Positions 10,601 through 17,860 of a stretch of 64,000 bases of DNA are shown piece after piece. The DNA lies in contig CAKQPR010000009.1 of NCBI GenBank assembly GCA_934270565.1, positions 12,295 to 76,294 on the forward strand, read 5' to 3'. The notes beneath the pieces are model-generated. The model saw nothing but the letters and a program-made list of their open reading frames with translations, was not told the origin of the DNA and made no database searches. A program made the position numbers and the translations under genes. The DNA is from an uncultured Clostridia bacterium (GTDB taxonomy: Bacteria > Bacillota > Clostridia > Christensenellales > Pumilibacteraceae). Each line of letters opens with the position of its first letter. The stretch's first letter is position 1.

Positions 10601-12548
10601 AGATAAAGATACTGTCGCAGAATACATTCTTCCGTCGGAAATCGACGCGGACGAAGTGTATAAAATTCTCGTCAGGGTAAAAGCTTCGGGCATTGACGAT
10701 AACAAGAACGGTCCGAACCTCGTATTCTACAATGAGCTCGGCGAAGCCGTTACCGCTTATCTGTGGGCAACTCCATATTACGGCGTAACAAAAACGCTTG
10801 ACGGCGAGTGGTGGAACGTTGAATTCAGCTTCCGCACGATCGCAGACTGCGAAGGTATGAAATTCGACTGGTGCGACGTTTACAAGTGGACGAGCACCGA
10901 CAACAAGGTCGTAAAAATCGGAATAAGCGCGGGGAATACGAAAGAACAGATTATCGACTATATCCGACTTGTAAAAACCGTTGCCGTTACGGAAGAAGAT
11001 ATTTCGATCAAGTATAATGGTAGCGATGTTGCGGGAGAGTACACAACCGCCGACGACTTCGACTGGACGAAGTTCGCGGTCGACGGCTACGGTGCTGCGT
11101 TCACGCTCGTAAAGGACGGCGAAACGGTCGATCAGACTGCCCGCCTTGCCGAGGGAGATTACACCCTTACCGCAACGCTTACCGGAAAATACGTCGGCTC
11201 GAAGTCGATAAACTTCCGCGTGCGCGAGGTCGTTGTGCCCGATCAAGTCACCGATCTTGCCTTCGATAAGACGGCGAAAACGCTCACATTTACCAAGGCG
11301 AACGGCGCGGCAAGCTACGATATTTCCGCGAAATCCAAAGCGGGCGCTACGATCGAGCTTGCGCATACCGAAGCAACCGAAGGCGAAACCGTCACCGTGA
11401 CGATCACGTCCGATCTTCCCGCGGGTTACGTAACCTTTGCCGTCCGCTCCGTCTCGTCCGATAATATCCGCTCCGAAGCCGTCGAAATTACAGCGACTAT
11501 CCTCGGCAACACGAGCTTCGGCGCTCCGAAAGCGGAAGGCTCGATGTACACCTATATCGCTAATTTCAACCACGCGGACTATGCGGCGTTTGCTATCGCG
11601 GGCAATAACGTTACGAGTATCACCGGCACGGAAAGCGGACTTGTAGTCGAGGGGAAGGCGTATAGCAATAACGGCAATCCGGACGTCTGGAATAGTTACT
11701 CAATCGATATCCCGACAGACATTAACGTTGAAAACAAAGACTTTATCGTCGAGTTCACATTCAACGGACTTACGGACAATATTGTTTTCGTAACCATCAA
11801 CCTCTATAACGAGGAAGGTAAAAGTTCATACGCATATGTCAAAACCAACACTTGGGTTTCAGCTCAATATACGCAAGGAGGCGTTCACTCCGCATTCGGT
11901 TCGGGTGGCAATACCGTTAATGTCCGTTTGTCTGCGGCAAAGTTCGCGACCGATAAAGATTGCTTGTGGACGAATAAGAAAGCGAAGAAAATCACTAAGA
12001 TTTCAATTTCTTATGCTACAGGTGACGGAAAGTTGCCGATAAAAGATATAATCGTTTATGACGATTATTCGACGAAGTTCACTTCGGGCACGACCGTTGC
12101 CGTCGGTGAAGAGCAGGGCACCACCGTGTTCGACGTTAAAGATGACGCTAACGTAACGTATAGCGAGTATTCGGTAAAAGACGGGGTATTAACATATTCT
12201 ACCGGTAAAGCGTGGACAAGTTTTACTACCTATGTTCTTCCGGAAGCGGTAACGCTTAACTCCGGCAGTAAGGTTGTCGGCAGAGTGAAGGGTAACGGAT
12301 CTCCGAATATTTCTATCTACGATAGTGCAGGTAATAGCGTTCGCGCGAATGTATACTATCAAACCGACACAAACGTGTGGATGAACGAATCGCCGGGTGT
12401 CTCGCTGTCGGCGAAAGACAGTGAAGGGTGGTACATATTCTCGTTTGACGGATCGAAACTTGCCGGAGGAAATATAGCAAAAATCAGTTTCGGAACGAGT
12501 TATGCAAACAAGAATTGCTATATCGACTATATCGCGGTGGTCGGCTGA
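7674..12548 (+). CDS. Giant modular surface lipoprotein, FN3 and CBM-like repeats
   Basis: A 1624-aa lipoprotein with lipobox IAC (Cys25), a Gly/Ser-rich linker at about 31-47, then repeated modules. Fibronectin-III-like domains lie at about 50-135, 140-222, 482-565, 842-925 and 1190-1275. Jelly-roll, CBM-like domains (each opening like DQLVVASFDTTDYLGF) lie at about 225-395, 570-755, 930-1105, 1280-1460 and 1465-1624. Small beta domains of the type DFDWTKFSVDGYGAAFTLV lie at about 397-480, 757-840 and 1110-1190. No catalytic signature is seen. Two ~1.07-kb units are nearly identical in DNA. It is the last gene of cassette 1 and is probably a long glycan-binding tether. Start chosen by AAGGAGG. 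Confidence 0.75.
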   Translation: MKKKSWMTAIIAVLAAFMCAFTIACGPEKDPSGSGGGSGSGGGSGSSQNPAPVTLTVSLDETSGAVSFSPAVDGAKNYEITVLRYQESPKTYTASASPYNVAPLEAGEIRITVRALGEENKELGAGSVTVTLSRNIGMPQSVTGVAVTGDTISWNAEETAVSYTLEAVKAGEVKATKSGLTELSYDLSGLELGAGRYEIRVSGVNEKGVKGTCGKANYLVAGDSDFLTERAEGEYYIANFRKADAREFVDNYGSTVKADSETLEYADAEWSSKGVMYTLPEPIDWKTVYEVKMRVRARINGEAKSGCYAYLLDEAKIDQGIYPGESWNGFGTKSLDPDGDGWLITTFSAELIRRQTMNDSYWKDGEAEYLTAIFFGSSATAANIEVDYVTYTMRTAADEFSLTYKGEALADTYRSVDKFDWSRLGITGNYDVDYRLEKDGTRVELETEQRLEAGNYKLVAKAHGKYYGKAEKEFVVEQSDLAIPSGITDLVYDDATATLSWTAAENAANYKIIAKRLDGTVIENTETTVGGTSATVTLPAGKINVIVTAVSSDNVEGRDILTQVVSLGNTGYMQPASTGSDQLVVASFDTTDYLGFMSSGGNGTFGIEDGNLKGVSERGSWENAVAVYDLPAAIKDEGIYEIIVRFKGRIVLQFINQNGEIVDAILYGGAYYGITGITDDGEYKIARFSFDSILKSASTVEGNKPDATAAQKNDIHYKWTADKNEATKIKVLAVDDGEIAVDYIRLVKTVSVTEEDITIKYDGGEVASEYTIADDFDWTKFSVDGYGAAFTLVKDGETVEQTARLAEGDYTLTATLTGKYVGSKSINFRVNFVVIPEKATDLAFDKTAKTLTFTKAEGATSYEITARYTLSGKTASVVYGTPTVGTDGIVTVPITSVSGGHVTLYVVSVSDDEIRSTAATLDITTDGNLNYMQPASAGSDQLVVADFDSADYLGYLQGQSTAKFDVADGTLKFTRGDKDTVAEYILPSEIDADEVYKILVRVKASGIDDNKNGPNLVFYNELGEAVTAYLWATPYYGVTKTLDGEWWNVEFSFRTIADCEGMKFDWCDVYKWTSTDNKVVKIGISAGNTKEQIIDYIRLVKTVAVTEEDISIKYNGSDVAGEYTTADDFDWTKFAVDGYGAAFTLVKDGETVDQTARLAEGDYTLTATLTGKYVGSKSINFRVREVVVPDQVTDLAFDKTAKTLTFTKANGAASYDISAKSKAGATIELAHTEATEGETVTVTITSDLPAGYVTFAVRSVSSDNIRSEAVEITATILGNTSFGAPKAEGSMYTYIANFNHADYAAFAIAGNNVTSITGTESGLVVEGKAYSNNGNPDVWNSYSIDIPTDINVENKDFIVEFTFNGLTDNIVFVTINLYNEEGKSSYAYVKTNTWVSAQYTQGGVHSAFGSGGNTVNVRLSAAKFATDKDCLWTNKKAKKITKISISYATGDGKLPIKDIIVYDDYSTKFTSGTTVAVGEEQGTTVFDVKDDANVTYSEYSVKDGVLTYSTGKAWTSFTTYVLPEAVTLNSGSKVVGRVKGNGSPNISIYDSAGNSVRANVYYQTDTNVWMNESPGVSLSAKDSEGWYIFSFDGSKLAGGNIAKISFGTSYANKNCYIDYIAVVG
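9387..11540 (+). repeat. Two long internal DNA repeats in the giant lipoprotein gene
   Basis: The sequence TATATGCAGCCTGCCTCG occurs at 9387 and again at 10464, 1077 bases later. Near-identical stretches also occur at about 9898-10245 and 10959-11305, coding for VDGYGAAFTLVKDGETV and TLTGKYVGSKSINFRV. The spacing shows a recent in-frame duplication of one FN3 + jelly-roll + small-beta unit. Such tracts can expand or contract by recombination. Confidence 0.8.
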
Positions 12549-12558
12549 CGAACAAATT

Positions 12559-12594
12559 TAAAGCCTTTCCCCTCGGGGAGGAGAGCTTCATAAG
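12559..12594. repeat. Collapsed type-E repeat after the giant lipoprotein gene
   Basis: AAAGCCTTTCCCCTCGGGG is followed at once by GAGCTTCATAAGG. These are the left and right ends of the longer inverted repeat at 13258-13402 with the middle missing. It starts 10 bases after the stop at 12548 and can form a hairpin, so it may also end transcription of cassette 1. Confidence 0.5.
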
Positions 12595-12615
12595 GTAGGG
12601 GCGTTCCTCGTCCGT

Positions 12616-12681
12616 CCGCCAACCTTGCGTAACGGTACTTGTCTTACGGAAGAATAATCCCGCGACAGCGGACAATATCTT
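12616..12681. repeat. Type-B repeat, short form
   Basis: The core CCGCCAACCTTGCGTAACGG with the tail ACTTGTCTTACGGAAGAATA leads directly into element A copy 1. The same arrangement recurs at 13481-13572. Confidence 0.7.
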
Positions 12682-12921
12682 GCCTCCTTTGTGTAAAGGG
12701 CGCGACGCGGCGGTGCGAAGCACCGTAAAAACAGTCCACAGGCGATTGTTTTTAGCCAAAGCGGCGAAGTAGCTATGCTACGAGCGGGGGTGTTTTGAGT
12801 TCGAGCGTTAGCGGGACGAAAAACGGTAGGATTGTTATAACGCAGCTGCAATTCGTACAGCTACTTTACAATCCCCCACCCACCTGCGGTGGGAGCCCCC
12901 TTCCGCGCAATGTGGGCCTTA
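12682..12921 (+). mobile_element. Element A, copy 1 (MITE-like, ~240 bp)
   Basis: The left end GCCTCCTTTGTGTAAAGGG and the degraded right end CCCCCTTCCGCGCAATGTGG are the terminal inverted repeats of the element; the right end is intact in copies 2 and 3. Internal hairpins: GCGGTGCGAAGCACCG, AAAAACAGTC/GATTGTTTTT (12727-12753), GTAGC/GCTAC (12769-12781), GGATTGT/ACAATCC, and CCCACCTGCGGTGGG. No transposase is present, so any movement would need one encoded elsewhere. It shares flanks with copy 2, consistent with duplication of a larger block. Confidence 0.75.
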
Positions 12922-12977
12922 TAAGGTCGCTTGCGCGAATACCGCGTTTTTCCGCAGGGGGAAGCCTTATAACAACT

Positions 12978-13060
12978 CGCGTAACGGTACTTAGTCTCGT
13001 CATCTGGGGGCGTCAGTCGAGACCAAGGCGGGAGCGAATACGAACGTTACGGAACGGTAC
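12978..13060. repeat. Type-B repeat, long form
   Basis: GTAACGGTACTTAG is followed by CGTCATCTGGGGGCGTCAG, then GGCGGGAGCGAATACGAACG and TTACGGAACGGTAC. Equivalent copies lie at 57436-57554 and 57720-57820. It codes for nothing recognisable. Confidence 0.7.
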
Positions 13061-13085
13061 AATTCAAATACATACCCGCAACTGT

Positions 13086-13140
13086 ACGTTATGCGGCGGT
13101 CCGAGGGCGAACCGCCCTACCGTCGGCTGCGCCGACAAAA
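13086..13140. repeat. Type-C palindromic repeat
   Basis: ACGTTATGCGGCGGTCCGAG with GGCGAACCGCCCTACC and the hairpin GTCGGCTGCGCCGAC. Almost identical to 57580-57633, including the outer GGCGGT/ACCGCC pairing. Confidence 0.7.
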
Positions 13141-13257
13141 ACGGTCGAAAAGGTTGTAGCAGAGAGGGTATCGGGTGACAACCGCAGGGGATTTCTCCGC
13201 TTCGCTTACGGCTACGCCGTTCGCTTCGGTCGAAATGACGTTAAGAAGTGACTGATT

Positions 13258-13402
13258 TAAAGCCTTCCCCCTTGGGGGAAGGTGGCACGAGTGTGAGCAA
13301 AGCGATCCGAGTGACGAATGAGGGGTCGGGCTAAAACAAACGAAACGTAAAAGACAACCCCTCATCAGTCGCTACGCGACAGGTCCCCAAGGGGAAGCCT
13401 TA
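13258..13402. repeat. Type-E large inverted repeat (~145 bp)
   Basis: The outer arms are AAAGCCTTCCCCCTTGGGG and CCCCAAGGGGAAGCCTTA. The inner arms are GATGAGGGGT-like and ACCCCTCATC. The whole segment folds into one long hairpin. Similar CCTTCCCC..GATGAGGGG repeats are, to my knowledge, common between genes of gut Clostridia, so this is probably a non-autonomous element. Confidence 0.7.
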
Positions 13403-13480
13403 TAAGGTAGGGGCGTTTCTCGTCCGTCCGACGGTTTAATGCCGCGGGTAGGTATTAGTTTGGAATGTCGTTTTCCGCAT

Positions 13481-13572
13481 CGGTAGGGCGGGACGCCCTC
13501 GTCCCGCCGCCAACCTTGCGTAACGGTACTTGTCTTACGGAAGAATAATCCCGCGACAGCGGACAATATTTT
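13481..13572. repeat. Type-B repeat preceding element A copy 2
   Basis: It opens with the palindrome GGGCGGGACGCCCTCGTCCC, then CCGCCAACCTTGCGTAACGG, and ends GCGACAGCGGACAATATT directly before element A, as before copy 1. Confidence 0.7.
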
Positions 13573-13812
13573 GCCTCCTTTGTGTAAAGGGCGCGACGCG
13601 GCGGTGCGAAGCACCTTAAAAACAGTCCACAGGCAACTGTTTTTAGCCAAAGCGGCGAAGCAACTGTGTTGCGAGCCGGGGGTAGTTTTGAGTTCGAGCG
13701 TTAGCGAGACGAAAAACGGTAGGATTGTTTAAACGCAACTACTATTCGCACAGCAACTTTACAATCCCCCACCCACCTGCGGTGGGAGCCCCCTTTGCAC
13801 AAAGGGGCCTTA
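13573..13812 (+). mobile_element. Element A, copy 2 (MITE-like, ~240 bp)
   Basis: The left end GCCTCCTTTGTGTAAAGGG and right end CCCTTTGCACAAAGGGGCC are inverted repeats of each other, and each can also fold on itself. Where copy 1 has GTAGC/GCTAC this copy has GCAAC/GTTGC (13660-13672), so both arms changed together. The hairpin AAAAACAGTC/AACTGTTTTT lies at 13618-13644. It is flanked on the right by TAAGGTCGCTTGCGCG, as is copy 1. Confidence 0.8.
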
Positions 13813-14026
13813 TAAGGTCGCTTGCGCGGGTCTCGCTCTCTTGTAAGATAAGATCGTTACAAAAGATTGCGGGCGGACGAGGAGCGCCCCTACAGACCAC
13901 TTGCCGGCGGAGGCTCACCGCCTCGCGGGAGCGAATACGAACGTTACGGAACGGTATTCACCCAACCACCCGCCCTCATAGTACACAAACGCCACAAATA
14001 CTTTTACAAAACAAAATATTGCTTTT

Positions 14027-15913
14027 ATGAAAATTACGATACTAAACAAACCATTACAAAAATACAGGATAATTTTGCGCAAAAACGCCGGAAAAGCGGA
14101 AAATTTCGCGGCGAACGAGCTTCGCGAGTACTTATACAAGATGACGGGCGTTTCGCTCGATATCGCGCACGGCGGCAAAAACGGTTTATACCTGTTTGTC
14201 GCGAGGAAAGAGGATCGTTTCGACGACGGTTTCACGATCGCGCCGACACGTAACGGCTTGAAATTCTCCGCGCGTAACGGTCGCGGTATAGTCTACGCGG
14301 TTTACGATTTTCTCGAGCGTATGGGTTATCGGTTTTTTTCGGCGGAATTCGCGGGAAAAGGGTTCGAGCGCGGTGCGTATATGCGCGGCGAAGAAATGCT
14401 TTTCGACGATACGGACAAGGCGCTCGGCGCAGACTTTTATGTGTCCGAAACGCCCGCGCTTTACTATCGCGACGGCTTTACTTACGCCTGCTCGCACAAC
14501 CGCGATTTTCCCAAATTCAGGCTTAACGCCGAAACGTGGGGACTGCACGAACTTAGCGAAGAGTGGGGCGGCGGGCATCGTTTTTGCGGCGACGCGGGTC
14601 ACACCTTCGCAAAGCTAATGCCGAGCGCGGAATACTTCGACAAGCACCCCGAATTTTATGCGGAAATCGACGGCAAACGCGTTAAGAACGAATCGGGGCA
14701 TTTCCTCGACGAGCCGCAATTCTGCCTCACGAACCCCGACCTCGTGCCGTTTATAGCCGAAAAAATGCTTAAAACGCTGCGCGAGCACTACGCCGATTTC
14801 ATTTCGCTTTCTCAGTCGGACAGCGCGATCTTCTGTCAGTGTCCGTCCTGTCGCGAGTCGTATAAAAAGTACGGTTATTTCGGTACGCTTCTTCATTTCG
14901 TCAATCCCGTCGCGAAGATTATCGGCAAGGAGTTTCCGAACGTAAAAATTCACACTTACTGCTACGAAAAGACCGCCGACGCGAACCTTAAAACCAAAGC
15001 GGCGAAAAACGTGCTCGTGCAGTACTGCCCTCGCGTTTGTCATCGCCACGCGCTTGGCGATCCCGCGTGTCTGCCGAACGCGAAAATTCTCAAAAAACTG
15101 AATACGGTAGGCAAAATCTGCGACAATCTGTTCATTTACGACTACCGCGCGTGCTTGTCGTACGCGATGCTTATGCTGCCCGATATAAGGTATCTGCGCG
15201 AGCAGATGCGCTGTTATGCCGACGCGGGCGTAAAGGGTATTTATGCGGAAATGAACATATTTTCAAATATGCAACCGACGATGGAAGAGCTGCGGCTTTA
15301 CCTGTTTTCGAAATTATGCTGGAATCCGCATATGTCCGAAACCGAATATAACCGCCATATCGACGAGTTTCTGGCGGGATTTTACGGCAAAGGCTGGCGG
15401 AAAATCCGCGAGTTCATCGAAACGTATCAGGACGAGGCGATAAGCTACCATATCGACAGTTTCAACGCGACCATGATGAACGATAAGGGCGAGTTCGTGC
15501 GCAATCCCGACGGAACGCTTTATCAGGGGCTTATTTTTCCGAAGTCCGACGAGCGCCGTATTCTGGACAGGCTCGACGGACTGCTTACAGACGCCCAGAA
15601 AGAGTCGGGCGGCGAAAACGCGAAGTATTACGAGCGGATCGAAATTATCCGCACGGGGCTTTTGTGGTACGACCTTTTTTCGAATATGGACGAGATTCTC
15701 GAAAACGGTTCGGAAGAGGAAAAGCGCGAAGTTATCGCGCGGAACAAGCTTCTTTGCGTTAAAATGCGCCGCTACTGGATGAAATACACGACCTTTATCG
15801 GAATGAAACCGACTACCGATATGTTCGAAAATTACGCGCTTTCGCCCGCGAAGTGGAACTATACGGTGGATAATCAGTGCAGCGGCGAGGCTTTCAACGC
15901 CGACACCGTATGA
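14027..15913 (+). CDS. DUF4838-type carbohydrate-related protein
   Basis: A 628-aa protein without a signal peptide. The first ~110 residues (AENFAANELREYLYKMTGVS to AVYDFLERMGYRFFS) match the alpha/beta domain that precedes the catalytic barrel in GH20, GH67 and GH84 enzymes. The rest resembles DUF4838: SLSQSDSAIFCQCPSCRESY with its Cys pair, then a barrel-like region. DUF4838 proteins accompany glycan-degradation genes but have no settled activity that I know of. No Shine-Dalgarno sequence is visible before 14027, and repeat material ends only about 70 bases upstream. It runs in the same direction as the GH20 gene, 125 bases away. Confidence 0.75.
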   Translation: MKITILNKPLQKYRIILRKNAGKAENFAANELREYLYKMTGVSLDIAHGGKNGLYLFVARKEDRFDDGFTIAPTRNGLKFSARNGRGIVYAVYDFLERMGYRFFSAEFAGKGFERGAYMRGEEMLFDDTDKALGADFYVSETPALYYRDGFTYACSHNRDFPKFRLNAETWGLHELSEEWGGGHRFCGDAGHTFAKLMPSAEYFDKHPEFYAEIDGKRVKNESGHFLDEPQFCLTNPDLVPFIAEKMLKTLREHYADFISLSQSDSAIFCQCPSCRESYKKYGYFGTLLHFVNPVAKIIGKEFPNVKIHTYCYEKTADANLKTKAAKNVLVQYCPRVCHRHALGDPACLPNAKILKKLNTVGKICDNLFIYDYRACLSYAMLMLPDIRYLREQMRCYADAGVKGIYAEMNIFSNMQPTMEELRLYLFSKLCWNPHMSETEYNRHIDEFLAGFYGKGWRKIREFIETYQDEAISYHIDSFNATMMNDKGEFVRNPDGTLYQGLIFPKSDERRILDRLDGLLTDAQKESGGENAKYYERIEIIRTGLLWYDLFSNMDEILENGSEEEKREVIARNKLLCVKMRRYWMKYTTFIGMKPTTDMFENYALSPAKWNYTVDNQCSGEAFNADTV

Positions 15914-15970
15914 GCCGCGAAAGCACGGAAGATGAACAGAAAAAATCGGGTTTTTATCCCGCGTTTCGGC

Positions 15971-15999
15971 TTGACTTTTGCCCTCTCGCGGGGTATACT
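15971..15999 (+). promoter_or_regulatory. Promoter of the GH20 gene
   Basis: TTGACT at 15971-15976 and TATACT at 15994-15999 with a 17-bp spacer. The predicted start is near 16006, about 33 bases before the ATG, with GAGAGGAG as ribosome binding site. Confidence 0.7.
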
Positions 16000-16038
16000 T
16001 TATAAAGCTTTATTCGAAAAACCCGAGAGGAGAAAATT

Positions 16039-17628
16039 ATGATTATACCGAGACCGAAAAAAGAGAAAATCCGCGCGGGAAGAGTTCCGCTCGGCGATAA
16101 AATAACCGTTTCGGGCGACGAAGCGGGCTTTGTTGCGGAGTTTATATCCGAGTTTTACCCCGCGAAAGAGGGTAACGGCAAGATTACTTTCGCCCGCGAC
16201 AGCAAGCTGAAAACGGAAGCCTATACGATTAAGTCCGACGGCTCGGTCGAGGTGCGCTTTTCCGACCGCCTCGGCGCGAGAAACGCGGCTTCGTCGCTCG
16301 TTCAGCTCATCGGCAAGGACGAAAACGGCTTTTTCCTGCCCGTCTGCGAGATCAAGGACGCGCCCGACTGCGGATTCCGCTCGGTGCTTATCGACCTTGC
16401 GCGCGGAATTCCCGATATGAAGCGGCTGAAAGAGGACCTTCGCCGCCTCGCGCTTTTCAAGTGCAACTACGTTCATCTGCACCTTATGGACGCGCAGGGA
16501 ACGTGCTACGTTTCGTCCGTCGTGCCGTTCGCGGGGCAGATAAACGGCACGGATCGGTGCGACAAAAGCTATCTTGCCGAGCTCGCCGCTTTCTGCGAAA
16601 AACTCGGGCTCGACGTTATTCCCGAGCTCGAAATTCCGGCGCATGCGACCGCGCTCTGGCGGATCGAACCCGCGACCCGCTGCGTTACCGACCTGCCAGA
16701 TCCGAGCCCCGCGTGCGTTTGCGCGGGAAGCGAACGTACTTACGAGATTTTCGCCCGTCTGATCGATGAGGTTTGCGAGATTTTCAAGGGCAGATACTTC
16801 CACGTCGGCGGCGACGAAATCATGTTCGAGGACTTCCCCGACTGGAACTATCACTGCCATTACGCCGTGTGCAAGACCTGCCGCGAGCGCGCGGAGAAAG
16901 AGGGCTTCGAGCCGACTGTTCAGAACCTCTATTATTACGTTATGCGCCGTATGCACGATATGCTGGCGGCGAAGGGCAAAACGATGATTGTGTGGAACGA
17001 CGAAATCGACGTTTCGCGCCCCGTTCCGCTCCCGAAAGATATAATCGTTCAGTACTGGACGATATCGGCTCCCGGCAGAGGACCGTGGGAAGGGTGCAGT
17101 TACGAAAAACTCGTTTCGAGCGGCTTCCGCGTGATAAATTCGGCGGTGAAATACGAGTATATCGATAATCCCGTCTATTTCAATCCCGAGCGGGCGAGCG
17201 GGTTTGTGTGGAACAAAAACCCCGATCCGGTCGGCGGCGCTAAGAACGTTATCGGCGCGGAAACGTGCGCGTGGGAATACGGCAACCCGAAAAATACGCA
17301 CTATCTTACTTCGTTTACGTTCGCGACGGCGCTCATGCTCGACAGGGAATGGAATACCGAACTTGCGGCTTACGGCGACGAATTCCGCCGCTCGCTCACC
17401 CGCGCGATGCTCGGCTCGGAAACGCCCGAAAACTACGACGTCACCGAACTTTTCGGCAGCGTCGTTCCGCCGCGCGACAACGACAAAATAACTTTCGCTT
17501 CGATCGGAAACGAGATCTTCCGCAAAGGACAGATCGCGCCTATCCGCGCAAAGCTCGACGAAATCGGTTATACCTATTCGCCGATTTTGCTTGCGAGGAT
17601 TAAGGAACTTTTCAACGAAGAAAGATAA
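16039..17628 (+). CDS. Family 20 glycoside hydrolase (beta-N-acetylhexosaminidase type)
   Basis: A 529-aa GH20 enzyme, cytoplasmic because it has no signal peptide. The N-terminal ~120 residues are the GH20b-like alpha/beta domain. The barrel starts with FRSVLIDLARGIPDMKRLKE. The catalytic pair lies in HVGGDE (Asp259-Glu260), where the Asp orients the substrate N-acetyl group and the Glu is the acid/base. Trp-rich lid segments (VWNDEIDV, VQYWTISAPG) follow. It should remove terminal beta-linked GlcNAc or GalNAc from imported oligosaccharides. It has its own promoter and ends before a hairpin terminator. Confidence 0.88.
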   Translation: MIIPRPKKEKIRAGRVPLGDKITVSGDEAGFVAEFISEFYPAKEGNGKITFARDSKLKTEAYTIKSDGSVEVRFSDRLGARNAASSLVQLIGKDENGFFLPVCEIKDAPDCGFRSVLIDLARGIPDMKRLKEDLRRLALFKCNYVHLHLMDAQGTCYVSSVVPFAGQINGTDRCDKSYLAELAAFCEKLGLDVIPELEIPAHATALWRIEPATRCVTDLPDPSPACVCAGSERTYEIFARLIDEVCEIFKGRYFHVGGDEIMFEDFPDWNYHCHYAVCKTCRERAEKEGFEPTVQNLYYYVMRRMHDMLAAKGKTMIVWNDEIDVSRPVPLPKDIIVQYWTISAPGRGPWEGCSYEKLVSSGFRVINSAVKYEYIDNPVYFNPERASGFVWNKNPDPVGGAKNVIGAETCAWEYGNPKNTHYLTSFTFATALMLDREWNTELAAYGDEFRRSLTRAMLGSETPENYDVTELFGSVVPPRDNDKITFASIGNEIFRKGQIAPIRAKLDEIGYTYSPILLARIKELFNEER

Positions 17629-17660
17629 TCCGCGCCCGCAGCCGGCTCGGACAAAACCCG

Positions 17661-17696
17661 AAACGGTATCGCTTTTATCGATCGCGATGCCGTTTT
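17661..17696 (+). terminator. Probable terminator after the GH20 gene
   Basis: AAACGGTATCGC (17661-17672) pairs with GCGATGCCGTTT (17684-17695) with one G-U pair and an 11-base loop. Only a short T run follows, so efficiency is uncertain. Confidence 0.5.
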
Positions 17697-17797
17697 GTCG
17701 TAAAAAGACGGAAACGTATGCGGTTTTTTGCGACGTACGGCAATAAATCGGCGGTAAAAAACGACAATTTTACGATAGAAAACGGCAAGAAAAACAG

Positions 17798-17827
17798 TTG
17801 ACACGCGTTCGTCGCGCGTGATATAAT
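17798..17827 (+). promoter_or_regulatory. Consensus promoter of the rhamnosidase gene
   Basis: Perfect TTGACA (17798-17803) and perfect TATAAT (17822-17827) with an 18-bp spacer. Transcription should start about 27 bases before the ATG at 17861. Confidence 0.8.
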
Positions 17828-17860
17828 TCGAGTGAAACACAAACGCGAGGTAAAATCGGT

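Larger units (their letters stand above)
12549..14026. other. Gene-free mosaic of nested palindromic repeats
   Basis: About 1.5 kb without a credible gene. Reading left to right: a collapsed type-E repeat (12559-12594), a GGTAGGGGCG piece (12595-12615), type B (12616-12681), element A copy 1 (12682-12921), type B (12978-13060), type C (13086-13140), type F (13187-13245), a full type-E inverted repeat (13258-13402), the GGTAGGGGCG piece again, type B (13481-13572), element A copy 2 (13573-13812) and the end of a B repeat (about 13925-13955). The order E, GGTAGGGGCG, B, A occurs twice, so the block itself is duplicated. Short frames inside are not genes. Confidence 0.8.

Noticed and set aside
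12484..12759. Small proteins read leftward through element A, beginning MAKN-RLWTVF (also 13372-13650 and 57791-58240)
   Set aside because: They exist only because element A is repeated. Their frames run through its hairpins and beyond its ends, have no ribosome binding sites, and differ outside the element. They are artefacts of a structured repeat.
12795..13178. 127-aa forward frame within the first repeat mosaic
   Set aside because: It crosses element A, a spacer and type-B and type-C repeats, with no ribosome binding site or domain.
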